A stretch of 64,000 nt of DNA from Colocasia esculenta (Eukaryota > Streptophyta > Magnoliopsida > Alismatales > Araceae): positions 80,586,244 to 80,650,243 of the forward strand of contig CM024763.1 of NCBI GenBank assembly GCA_014218235.1, given 5' to 3'. Shown here piece after piece: positions 46,220 to 57,493 of this stretch. How positions within the stretch are numbered: position 1 is the first letter of the stretch; each line of letters begins with the position of its first letter. The position numbers and the translations under genes were made by a program. Below the pieces are notes generated by a model that worked only from the letters and a program-made list of their open reading frames with translations, was not told the origin of the DNA and ran no database searches.

Positions 46220-49099
46220 ATGGAGGACGAACGCGGAGAAGGCCAAGGTGGTGACGGCGGCGGTCGACGGCGCAAGAAGACGATCCGGCGACGACAACCG
46301 GGCGAGGGACCATCCACGGCGGCCCCGAAGTTGCCTCCGATCACTCCGATGGAGGAGGAGATCGCGCCGGCGGCGGGGGACGATGACGAGCCCGTTGGGC
46401 CCAAAAAGGTAAGATCTTGAGCCCTAAACCTTGTATGCATGGAGTGAAGAGTGCAGAGCACTCGGATGTAGGGCGTTTCGCCTGATGGGAAACGGCCGGG
46501 AACGGGCAAAACTCGTCTCGGGTGACCCTGGTAATGCGACAGGGGGCCTGTCGCCTTACCAGTGGGAAGGCGACGACCCCCATGTCGCCTTTTAAAAGGC
46601 GACGGGGTGCCCGTCGCGACAAGGATTATGAATGCGACGGGGATGCTGTCGCCTTCAGAAGGCGACAGACCCCTTGTCGCCTTATCAGGACAGAGAGTGG
46701 TTTGTTGATTTTCTGCTGATTTTTTGATCTTCTGATGTTTGTTTTGCAGAGTGAGCTGAGATCCCGGCTCGGATGGGCAGTCGTCCGGGCGATTTATGAT
46801 GGCTTGTCGGACTTCCAGAGGTGCCTTCTGGAGGGGATGGGTTTTAGGCCCTTCTTGCGGCTAGAGGAGCTGACGCCGGACGTAGCACTCATCCAGGCGC
46901 TGAAGGAGAGGTGGGACCCGGAGTGCCACGCTTTCCTCTTTCCGTGGGGACACATGATCCCCACGTTAGAGGACGTGGTACGGATCACCGGCCTGCGTGT
47001 GGGTGGCCAGGCAGTGACCGGGACCACCTATACCAGTTACCAGGAGCCGGTGGAGAGGTTGCTTGGCTTGGAGGTGCGAGGAGAGAGGTTGTCTCTGGTG
47101 CAGCGGACAGCGCTGCAGGCGAGCCTAGGGGTGGCGAATGCGCGCCATCAGACGGGAGAGAGCCAGGCGGAGTACATGGCTCGGTTGACGGAGGATGCCA
47201 GAGCGGTGCTGGCGGAGGAGCAGGGAGACGCAGCGGACAGGGACTTGCGGCGGTTCTTGACCCTTGTGATCGAGAAGTTGATCCTGGGGACCAGAGGGGA
47301 CCCGGTCGGCTGCCGATGCCTACCCTTGCTGGAGGATCTATCCAGTGTGGGCAACTACGCATAGGGTGCGGCCCTCCTGGCCCACCTATTTGACAGCTTG
47401 GGCACCTCCAGCAGGGAGACAGGTGTCGCGGGGTTCTTCCCGCTGCTACAGGTACGTTTCTACCTTCACCCTTTGCTACTTTTCCTGCTTATTAACTGGA
47501 TTAACTGTGGTACTGACTCGTGTTACTCTTGCAGGTGTGGGCATACTACCACCTCCCCTCCCTGGGTCGCGGGGTGGCGAGGTGACGCGGCGCTGTACCT
47601 CTCCTGCAGCGCTGGCGATTTTGCCGCGATGAACGGTCCCTGCGGCGACAGGTGACCCTGATCCACGACATTCTGGACACCATCCCATTCGGCCATGTGA
47701 GTAGTTCTAACCTTAGCTCTTTTCCTTGCTTTGCTTATTTCGACAGTTGACTGACGGGTCTTGGCTTGTGGTGTGTAGGTACGGTGGACTCCCTATGTTG
47801 GGGAGAGCGACGCCGCCCAGCCGTGGGTGGAGCGGGACCGTCCCTACTTCGGTAGGGACACTTGGCTCCATTGTTTCAACACAGTGGTCCCGCTCCACCA
47901 CCGGCTAGTGGCGCGGACTCTGGGACTCCACCAGGCGGTGGTAGAGTTCCCGACCCGACAGAGGCCATGGGAGAGGCTAGGTCACAGCTTTCGAGGGATC
48001 CAGCAGGTCACGGACTGGACGGTCCGGGTCCGGGAGCAGCTGGACGACTGGGAGCAGCGGGGCAGGGAGGTGGCCTCCGAGGCCACGAGCGACGAAGACT
48101 ACTTTCGGGCCTATGCTCAGAGGTACGGGGCCCAGGTGTACAAGGGGACCCGACGACCGGTGAGTTTCTACTGCTCTCAGTCTGCTTTGAGTTCTTAATT
48201 AATTGCGTGACTGACTTGGCTTGTGTTTGCAGCTTGACCCTGAGGGGCGGATCTCCTCGCTCGAGGGTATCCTCCATTCCACCATCCAGCAGCGCGATGA
48301 CCTTCAAGCGGTGGTGGATCAGCTGGTGAGTACTTTGCCCCTTTACCCTTCTATCTCTGGTTTTGATTAGCTGACCCTTTTGCTTCTTTCGCAGCGGGCG
48401 GAGCTAGAGAGGGCCTAGAAGATGGTGGGAGGTACCTCCTCCTCTCGAGAGGACCCTGGCCGCTCCGTGCTGGAGGGCCAGCTGGCCTCGGCGGTGGCCC
48501 GGGCAGAGAACGCCCTCGCCCAGTTGCACGAGCGGATAAGTTACTTCTTAATGCCCCTGGACTCTTGTTCCTCCCTCTTGGTGTACTGATAGCGTATCCG
48601 GTGTTGCAGGAGGCAGAGCTGAGAGTTTCTCTGGCGCAGACGACTGCGCTGGAGATGTAGATGGCGGAGCTGCGCCTGCGCCCGACGACGAAGGAGGTGC
48701 CGAGGTGGCGTGAGGCAGCGAAGGAGGCGACGCAGTGGGGTCAGGAGGCGGCGGAGGCGGCGCGCTGGCGCGGAGGAGGCGGCGCGACTGCGCGTCGAGG
48801 CCGGGGACCTCCGCACCTAGCTAGGGGAGGAGAGGCATCGCTGCGACATGCTGCGATCTGAGATGAAGGGTCTGGAGAGGGCCCTAGCCTTGGTCGGACG
48901 CAGCCGATCGGCGACCAGCAGGAGCGGTATCCCGAGCGGATCCGCTGGACACTATTTGACGGGTTCCTCCGGACGGCGGAGGAACGAGGAGGAGGAGCGA
49001 CGACGGCGTGAGAGAGCGCTGGAGGGGAGCGAGACCGGTCCGAGGGACATGGCCCCTCCATCTCCCCGCCCGCCTGAGGGGACGGGGGAGAGTGGTTGA
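46220..49099 (+). pseudogene. Antisense cargo gene 2: plant mobile domain (PMD) protein with six introns
   Basis: Exons: 46220-46408, 46750-47451, 47535-47696, 47779-48159, 48233-48325, 48395-48535, 48610-49099. Exon 1 is a basic Arg/Lys-rich leader. Exon 2 has the PMD signature (GFRPFLRL, ALKERWDPECHAFLFPWG, TLEDVVRITGLRVGG, GNYA followed by a stop, GAALLAHLF); exon 4 has VRWTPYVGES and HQAVVEFPTRQRPWERL. The C-terminus is Ala/Glu/Arg-rich, probably coiled coil. PMD is known from the Arabidopsis MAIN/MAIL1 proteins and from plant transposons. Broken by TAG 47362-47364 (Trp position), TGA 47583-47585, TAG 48416-48418, TAG 48658-48660, a damaged donor at 48536 and a frameshift near 48775. Introns are all in phase 0. 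Confidence 0.82.
46409..46749 (+). other. Intron 1 of cargo gene 2 (341 bp) with hairpin words
   Basis: AAG|GTAAGA donor and TTTTGCAG acceptor, phase 0. It holds six or so GGCGAC/GTCGCC words at 46530-46682, the same word as in the LTRs of F. The remaining introns (47452-47534, 47697-47778, 48160-48232, 48326-48394, 48536-48609) are 69-83 bp. Confidence 0.75.
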
Positions 49100-50489
49100 G
49101 GGTTTGTACCTTTTGCTCCTTTTTTCTTTTTTCCTTTTTTTTTGTTATGATGGTGCACATGATATGAATGGAATGGAACCTCTTATGTTTTATGGTTTGC
49201 GACTGAGTGAGAGTGGTGAGTGAGATATGAGTGCCGCTTTCCTTTCCGTCCTGCACACTTAGACAACCACGAAACAAGTCAGATCCGCTCTTAGGCTTAG
49301 CCCCTTGCCTTAAAATACGACGAGTGACCGACCTTGATAATTAGTCAAGGGGCTAAGCCTTATTAAATAGGCGAAAGATGCGAATAAACAAATGAAAGGC
49401 ATGTATACAAACGGCTTGGAATTTTGAAAACATCATTTAATGTTTTGAGGTTTTTGGAATATCTGATTTTTACAGTTTTGGAAATATTTAGTTTTTTTGG
49501 AGTTTTGGGAATATTTGATTTTTTTTTGAGTTTTGGAAATATTTGATTTTTTGGAGTTTTGGGAATATCTGATTTTTTTTGGAGTTTTGGAAATATCTGA
49601 TCTTTTTGAGTTTTGGAAATATTTGATTTTTTTGGAGTTTTTGGAAATATTTGATTTTTTTGGAGTTTTGGTTAGCGCCTAAAGCTGGCGTTAGCCCTTC
49701 CTAAAATAAGACACGCGAGACGGAAGGTACTCGCATCTTCGGGCCACAACACTTAAACCGATTCGAGCCGCTGGTTAGGAATCTCGATCACCTCTGGTTC
49801 TTGCCACAGGGCTTTCTAAGTTAGGACGTGCGTAAGGAGTGACAACGCCTCGGAAAACTACCCTTAGTTGAAGGTTGCGACTAATTAAGCCCTACCCAAG
49901 AGGTGATTCGGTCTTATAGGGGGAAATGGAAGATCATTTTAGGAAAGTCTTGTGTAGGTATAGGGATGTCGGGTTCGGCTACTTCCTACAGCATACCCTT
50001 CGGAGATTGGGTCTGTTGTGGAGGGACTTTATGGTCTTTTGCTATGGACTTGCCTTGCTTGGACTTGCCTTGCTTAGGGGCATGCATACGACCGGGCTCA
50101 TTAGTGTCCCGCGGGGACTTTGCCACTCTTTGCCATGCCCCTGTCGTGCTATGTTTCTTTTGTTTTCTTTGTTTCTTTGCTTCTTTGCCCCTTGTTATCT
50201 CGACCGTCCCTATTTGAGACCTCCTCTCATTAGGATATGCTTTAGGTCGCCGACCTCACCCTTACAATCCCTTGCCCCTATACTTTGACCGATTGGAAGA
50301 GAATGACCAGTACATCCTTGGAACAGGACCATCTAGTGGCGATTTCTTCTAAGTGCAGTTTTCCGGGCTTGCCGTGTGCGTGTGTGTTAATCCTAACTTG
50401 GAGCGACCCTTGGCGATTAGAGAGGTATCTTGGACTCCCAACACGGGGCTACTCCCCGATCTAGGTGTTGTGGCCTCACACCTATAGCC
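49100..50489. other. Element F spacer between cargo gene 2 and integrase
   Basis: No supported gene. It contains an A/T-rich tandem array (listed separately) and text of gene-like base composition at 49900-50280 with two overlapping open frames that show no recognisable domain. On the minus strand it is the start of the 3' region after the integrase stop. Confidence 0.6.
49440..49672. repeat. About 30-bp A/T-rich tandem array in F
   Basis: About eight imperfect copies of a 25-31 bp unit with the phrases GAGTTTTGGAAATATTTGATT and TTTTTTGG. Tandem repeats between integrase and 3' LTR are known from Retand and Ogre elements of the Tat clade. Confidence 0.85.
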
Positions 50490-51395
50490 CTAAGGATAGA
50501 AACGTTTGAGGTATAACCCGTTCCACGGATGCGACAATTCGACGCCCTCAGCATTGACTAAGCGGTAAGCATTTCTAGGGTAGACTTCCCTCACAACGTA
50601 CGGACCCTCCCAATTAGGCTGCAGTTTGGACCTAGGACCTCCGGGCTTGATAAAAATGCGTTTCAAGACCATATCACCCTCTTGGAATTTACGCTCAATT
50701 ACCTTCTTTTGGAAAGACCTTGAGATTCGCCTCTGATATGAAAGCACATGGTCGGCTGCCATAAGCCGTCTCTCATCTAAGAGTTCCAATTGGACTAGCA
50801 ACGCCTCTCGACGTTCATCAAGATTAAGTTCCTTGTCTAATTGGACTCTTAGTGAAGGGATTAGGATCTCGTATGGAACTACCGCCTCTATCCCGTAAGT
50901 GAGAGCATACGGGGTTTGCCCCGTGGGAGTGCGGACGGAGGTACGGTAGGCCCATAGAGCCTCTATTAGCTTTTCTGGCCAGTCGGCGAATTTATGCGAT
51001 TCACAGGTCTTTTTCAGGATTTTAAGAAGGGTTTTGTTAGTTGCTTCAACTTGGCCATTGCCTTGTGGGTAATACGGTGATGAATGATGTAGCGTGATGT
51101 TGTATTTCTTACAGAGGTCCTGGAGCTCTTGCGCGATGAATTGCGGCCCATTGTCCGTGACGATGCTGCTTGGCACTCCGAACCGCGAAATGATGTTCCT
51201 CATGATGAAGCGGCATACTGTGGATGCTTTGATTTGTGTGAAGGCTTCAGCTTCTGCCCACTTGGTGTAATACTCAGTCGCTGTTAGGATAAATGATTTT
51301 TGTTTGGTTTGAGCATTAGGGTCACCAAGAGGGCCAACGATATCGAAAGCCCACATGGAGAATGGCCAAGGTGTGGAGAGTGGGTGTAGTGAGGA
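50490..51395 (-). pseudogene. Element F integrase, C-terminal part
   Basis: The DDE core (MWAFDIVGPLG, VTDNGPQF, PQGNGQVEATNKTLL) is complete, followed by the linker and the C-terminal region with NWEGPYVV. The frame differs by one base from the upstream RT/RNase H frame, with the shift near 51380. Joining DNA is the function of the family; here the break makes it unusable from the polyprotein. Confidence 0.9.
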
Positions 51396-54300
51396 GGAAG
51401 GGCATGGATTTTATCAGCATGGAGTTGACACTTGACACACCTACGGACATAGATGGTACAATCTTCCTCTAGGGTTGGCCAGTAGTAGCCTTGCCTAATA
51501 ATCTTCTTTGCGAGCATTTGACTGTTAACGTGCCCTCCGCATTCACTAGCATGGGCCCCTTCCACCACTTTCCAAGCCTCGTCATCGGTAAGGCATCTTA
51601 AAAGGACTCCATTAAGGGCTCGCCTGTACAGAACTTCTTCGACAACTGTGTACCTTAAGGCGGCTCTTCTGATGGCTCTGCGGTCTTCTGCACTTGCCCT
51701 TTCAGGATATGTTCCATCCCTGCAGTATTGCTCTATCTCAAAGTACCATGGCAGTTCCTCTTCATTTAGGATCTCCTCGAGCTCAGTTAACATGACTTGC
51801 TGCGCTCCTCTCTTCCTAGCCCTCTCTTCTAAGGTTGTCCTAAGGTCGCTAAACCAAGGGTCCTGGGTAGATGGAACATCGAGACGCTGGACGACGATTG
51901 TCTCAGTCCGGTGACTCAGAGGGAAGGATAGGGATGAGGCTAGCGACGCCAGAGCATCGGCCAGGATGTTTTGGGAACGAGGAGTGTGGATGTAGATGAG
52001 CTTGCGGAACTGCCTTGCCAACAGCGTGACCAGGTCCTAATATGGCTTGAGCTTTGGGTCACGAGTGCGGTAAGTTGAGAGCACCTGCCACAGGACGAGC
52101 TGAGAGTCTCCTATAATTCTGAGGTGCGATGCCCCCAGCAGATAAGCATGCCTGAGACCAGCAAGGAGAGCCTCATACTCCGACATGTTGTTTGTAGCGG
52201 GGAAGGTGAGTTGGTATGCAAAGGGGATGGTAATACCTTCCGGGGTAAGCAGCACGGCTCCAATGCCTCGTCCCTGAGAGTTGAGTGCACCTTCGAAATG
52301 AAGGGACCAGAAGGGGTCTTTGATTATGGCTAAGAGTTCCTCATCGGGGAATTCCTCTCGGAGGGAGTCACTGTGAGGGAGTGGAAGATGGGCTAGATGC
52401 TCGGCGATGGCATACCCCTTGACGGCCTTTTGGACCACAAAGGATATGTCAAACTGAGAGAGAAAACTCTGCCAGCGTGCCAGCCGATCAGAGAGGACGG
52501 GTTTTTCAAGTAGAGAGCGGAGTGGATCCATCCTTGAGATCAGCTTGACCTCGTGGGCAAGGAAATAGTGCTTGAGCTTCTGGACCACCCACACGAGTGC
52601 GGCACAAGTTTTGTCCGCGGTGGTGAACTTGGATTCGGCGGTGTTGAAGAGCCTAGAGAGGTAATATGCTGCCCTTTCTTTCCCAGATTCGTCATGTTGT
52701 GCCAGGACAGCTCCTAGGGAGTCCTCAATGACTGAGAGATATAGGATTAGCGACTTTCTGGGTACAGGAGGCTGTAAGACTGGGGGATTCATGAGATAAC
52801 TTTTCAGCTCATCGAAGGCTGCTTGGCATTTGTCATTCCATTCGAATTTTGCCCCTCCTTTTAAGAGGTCATAAAATGGGCGACATCTTTGCGAATGCTG
52901 AGAGATAAATCTTCTGATGAATTGCAAACGCCCGATTAGCCCTCTTAACTGTGAGATGTTCTTTGGAGGAGGCATCTCTGCTATAGCCTTAGCCTTGTTC
53001 GGATCGATCTCAATGCCCCGCTTGCTAACTATGAAACCTAGCAGCTTTCCTGATGATACCCCGAACACGCATTTCTTCGGATTCATTCTCAGCTGATATT
53101 CTCTTGACCTCTGCAACACCTTGGCTAGGATTTCGGGGTGTTCTCTCCTGGTTCTTGACTTCACCAAGATGTCATCCACGTATACTTCTACATAAACGTG
53201 TATCATGTCATGGAAGATGGCCATCATCGCCCTCTGATAAGTAGCCCCAGCATTCTTCAGCCCGAAGGGCATGACCACATAGCAGTACATTCCCCAGGGC
53301 GTGGTGAAGGATGTTTTCTCTTGATCTTTAGGAGATAGACGGATCTAGTTGTATCCTGAATATCCATCCATGAATGAGAGGGTCTCATACCCAGCAGTAT
53401 TGTTGATCAGCACATCAATGTGAGGAAGCGGGAAGTCGTCTTTCGGACATGCCTTATTCAAATCCCTGAAGTCGATGCAGATTCTGACTTTGCCGTCTTT
53501 CTTCATGACAGGGACTATATTGGCCACCCAGTTCGGATAGAGCACTACCCTGATGAATCTAGCCTTATGGAGTTTATCTACTTCGTCCTTCATCTTCAGG
53601 GCCATGAGTGGGTGGAACCTTCTGAGTTTCTGCTTGATTGCCTTTGCCCCTTCCTTTAGTACCAGTCGGTGCTCCACTAGTGAGGGGTCTAGACCGGGCA
53701 TGTCCTCGTAAGACCAGGCGAATGTGTCCTTGTACTCCCTCAGGATTTGCACCAGTTCCTCTTCTTCATCAGGAGGGAGATTTGCTGAGATAATCACAAT
53801 CCTGGGATCTTCCTCTGTTCCAAGGTTGACTTCCTTAGTAGCTTCATCCACTGCCGTTGTGGGCTCATCAAATCTTCTTACTCCACTGGCATATCTTTCG
53901 GCAGCGTCATCTGCTTCGCTATCCTCTTCATCGACTGGGTCCTCATCATTCATTACCTCATAGACGCCGAATCTGTCGTCTAAGAACACCCCATCCTGCT
54001 CGAAAACTTCTTCCAACACCAGCGCTTCCCTTGTGAACTCCCTTATCAATAGCAGCGCTTGACACCGCCGAGCTAGCTCTTGAAGATATCTCCGGGGAAT
54101 AGCTTTTCCCCACTGCTTCCAAGGACGCTGCTTGAAATTGGTGGATGGCAGGCCGACCTGACTCTCTACCCTAGGCCTATCTATCTTAGTGCTAGACTCA
54201 CCTACCCTAGACTCTCCTAGACTAGACGACTCTACAGGACTGGGGGAGGACATGGTGTCCCCGAAGAGGATGGCTCCTAGTGAAGGAGCAGGAGAGGAAG

Positions 54301-54415
54301 CCCCAGTCGAGGGGTGCCCCTGATCAGGAGAGTGAAGGAGGAATGCCGGCTCCTCGACCTCAACGTGCATTTGAAGATGTGCATTTTTTTTTGGAGATCG
54401 GTGGAGAGCATGCAA
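51396..54415 (-). pseudogene. Element F reverse transcriptase, RNase H and integrase zinc domain
   Basis: Reading leftwards: an RT with VRICIDFRDLNKACPKDDFPLP and the catalytic VYVDDILVKS; the element's own RNase H relic (LYLSVIEDSLGAVLAQ, lacking the usual first Asp); a second RNase H of the Tat type (LHFEGALNSQGRGIGAVL, where the first Asp is Glu; DSQLV; LADALASLAS); and an integrase zinc domain with an H-H-C-C spacing (HASECGGH, CVKCQLHADKIH). In-frame TAG codons at 53345-53347 (Gln position in SGYNQ) and 52037-52039 (context PYxDL) interrupt an otherwise continuous frame. A frameshift near 51380 separates it from the integrase core. Confidence 0.92.
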
Positions 54416-54963
54416 CAGGAGAGGGCGACCTCGTGGTCACCTGGATTGGACTGCAGGGCAGTGAGGATTGTAGGTGGGAGGTCAGGTGTGAGGAGGCTGT
54501 GTGCCGCTATCAGGAGTTGAGGGATTAGCTGAATAAGCAAGGGAGGAGAGGACGGAACCAGACTGGGCAGAAGAGAATCCAGAAGGGATGGGTGGATGGC
54601 TAAGCAGGTGCCCCTCCAGAGTTCATCTATGGTTTTCCCCTCTTCATAGGGAATGTCTGGCTCTCCTATGTCTGAGGCGTCGCTCATGAGCTGCCTTTTA
54701 GATGTGATGGCGGTGGGTGGATCTAACAGCTCTGCCGCAGCTGGCGGCCATGTCGTTTCTTCCTCCCAGAATAGCCGACTGAAGGCAATGGTGATGTCTT
54801 CTATGTCAAACCATCTGTACCACTCAGCTTCTGGGTCCCCTGTCTTTCTCCTCCTGGTTGGACGGAGGGCTTCTAGGGCTCTATAGGTCAGCAACGGGGC
54901 CATGTGCCAAGAGAAGTTCCGGCCATACACCTCGTGCTGTGAGAGTTCCGCCTCGACTACCAC
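54277..54963 (-). pseudogene. Element F linker between protease and RT
   Basis: An open frame with SRLFWEEETTWPPAAAELL and EEGKTIDELW that overlaps the upstream end of the RT frame in another frame. It is probably the acidic linker of the polyprotein after a frameshift; no domain is recognised. Confidence 0.5.
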
Positions 54964-55139
54964 GGTATTGTATCCCGGTTGGGTAGGCCCCCTGATAAAG
55001 TGACACCAGAGTGTCCAGGTGAGTGGTTCTCGGTCGGCCTTAAGAGTGGATGTGCTGGATGACCATGGTTTGGATTTCTCTCTGTACCCTAAGCCCCATC
55101 GGGTTTCGTGACAATGTCAGGGATGGGTTTGACTATGCC

Positions 55140-57467
55140 CTATAGCTCTGCCCCTAGCCCCATGCCTTCTTCATATCCTAGCTTCATCATGATTTGCCAC
55201 CCCTTCGTGCTTAGTGGCTCTTTTCTCTTGACTGCATTGACCTGTGTCAGATTGGTCTCTCTCTTGGACTGGAACGTGTAGCTCCATGGGTAGTTGATAT
55301 CTAGCACCGAAACTATGGGTTTGTTGGCTGGCCACACGGCTGGTAGGTGGGTATCGTGGAGGGCATCTACTGAGTGGGTAGTGGCTATACTCTTGACTTT
55401 GATGATCCATCCTTGAAAGGGGAACTTCAGACACTGGTGTGCAGTGGACGGTACAGCCCCGAGTGCTTCCAACCACGGGCGCCCTAGAATAGCTTTGAAC
55501 ATGGGATCGATATCGAGGACGTAGAAGTCCACTGTGACAGAGAGGGGTCCCAGTTTGGCTTGCACAGTCACCATGCCATGGCAAGATCTTCTAGAGTTAT
55601 CATATGCGGCGATGGTGGTGGGCGTCGGCCTTAGCGTCCCTTCCGATAGGTCGCAGGCTCTCAATGTACTCAGTGGGCAGACGTTTATGGATGCCCCCGT
55701 GTCGACCAGTGCCGCTCCCACCGCTACATGATTGATGACCAGAGTGACGCAGAGGGGGAGCCTCCTGGCTTCCGGGGGTGCTAGTTCGCTCTCCGCAAAT
55801 GTGATCGCCGGCCTGCGAGTCACCATAGCCAGGGCACTAGGTAGCTTGTCAGCCAGCATGTCTTCATTCACTACCACCTTTTGCAGGAAATTCCTCAGGG
55901 CTTCCTGGTGCTCCTTGGACTTCTTTATTAGCTCCAAAATGGAGATCTTAGCTGGCACGTGATCCAGGTGCTTGAGGATGTCATAGTGGGTTCCAGGCAG
56001 CGGCTCAATCAACCCCTCATCTTGCATTTGTTGCTGAGCTTGTTGTTGTTGTGGCTGTTGCAGGACCTACTGGGGGTTTGTGGAAGTGGAGGTAGTGGAG
56101 ATAGGCGGGTATGGGCGGCGAAAGACTCTCCCGCTCCGCAGGCTGGTCAGATGGGTAGATGGTTGTTTGGCGGAGGATAGTGTAGCGGCGGAGGGTTGGT
56201 CCGGCCCAGGTGGGGGTAGAATGATGGGTGAGGGAGTAGATATGACAGGGGGTAGAGGTACGGAAACAGGTGGAGCGAAGGGTAAGATGATGGGTGGACT
56301 GGCGACTGGCGCGGGTGCTGAACCAACGGGCAGTATGACGGCGTTGGCCATAGAAACTAAAGGAGAGATTGACTGGGGAGCCGCGTAGGCTGGTTGTATT
56401 GTTTGGGACTGGATAGGGTATTGGTTAATGGCCATCATCTGCTGAACGTCTAGTTCATCATCGTACGTCCAATTCGTCTGAGGGGGAGGGTGGTGGACGA
56501 TGGGGTTTACCTGGGCAGGTTGTTGTGGTGGTGGGTTTGGAGTTGGTGGATGGTTAGGTAATGGGTTGTTGATGATCCCGAGGTCCTACAACGGCTGTTG
56601 GTGTTGCTGCTGTTGTTGTTGTTGAGGGGGTGGTTGGCGCTGTTGCCTCTGCTGCTGTTGTTGCCTCTGCCTTTCCTTGATATATCCAATCACTTGCCGG
56701 AGGGCTGTCCAATCTATCCTGTGCTGCTCATGCAAGTCATACACCAGATCCTTGAATGTAAAGCACTGGTCGATGGTGTGACCAGGTTGCCGGTGGAAGA
56801 CGCAGTACCGAGTTTGATCCACACTGGGGTTTAAGGGTCTCTCAGGAGGGAGCCTAATGGCGTCTGTGGAGAGCAAGGCTAAGAATATGTCGGAGAGTGT
56901 CTCCGGAAATGGCGGGTAGTGAGTTCTTCTAGGACCCATGAGACGCCTTTGCTGAGAGCCATCAGGAGGTGGCACTTGGTTGTATTGGCGTGGTGGTTGC
57001 CCTTGTGGCGGATGGGTAGGGTTCTGACCTTGGGCATTGTAAGGTTGACGATTTTGGCTCTGGCCGGCAGGGTTGAACGCACTCACTTGCTCGTTCACTT
57101 GGACGCCCTCAGTAACTGGCCCCTGAGGCTTTCTTTGGAACCGGGATTTCTGGGGTTCAAACATGGAGTGGATGGGAGAGTCTTTGAGCTGGGTCTGGAT
57201 GAACCGGGCCCGACTGTAGAGCTGATGCATAGTGGTGATGTCATTCATCGCTAGGATGTTTCTATAGGCAAGCGTGGCATTGGCGATGATGATCTTCACC
57301 TTCTCCCCTTCTGGAAGGTACCCCGGAACTCTGGTGGCCATTTGCCTCCACCTATCGGCATACGAGGCAAAATCCTCGTCCGACTTCATCTTCTCAGCCA
57401 TGAGATCTGTAAGGGAGTATTCGGGCCCGACCCTGTCTTGGAATTGTTCGAGGAACTTGGCCTTCAT
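55140..57467 (-). pseudogene. Element F gag (C-terminal) and aspartic protease with G-patch
   Basis: One reading frame, cut only by TAG 56586-56588 and TAG 56067-56069 (Gln positions), joins the Gag C-terminal half, a poly-Gln region (about 56600-56690), a Pro-rich linker, an aspartic protease (LVDTGASINVCPLS, ILGRPWLEAL) and a terminal G-patch-like segment (GWQIMMKLGYEEGMGLGAEL). The retroviral-type Gag motif FAVMKAKFLEQFQDRVGPEYS opens the frame. Gag and protease together are expected as one polyprotein in Tat elements. Confidence 0.9.
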
Positions 57468-57493
57468 GACAGCGAAGTCGTCAGCGTCCTCAG

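Noticed and set aside
45832..46509. Long minus-strand frame of 225 codons and other frames
   Set aside because: GC-rich leader and exon 1 of cargo gene 2 read backwards; low-complexity Arg/Gly/Lys composition.
46794..47362. Minus-strand frames across the PMD exon
   Set aside because: Shadow of the strongly supported plus-strand PMD domain.
49903..50288. Two overlapping frames of 104 and 120 codons
   Set aside because: No recognisable domain, Leu/Cys/Phe-rich text and overlapping frames; probably noncoding spacer of F.
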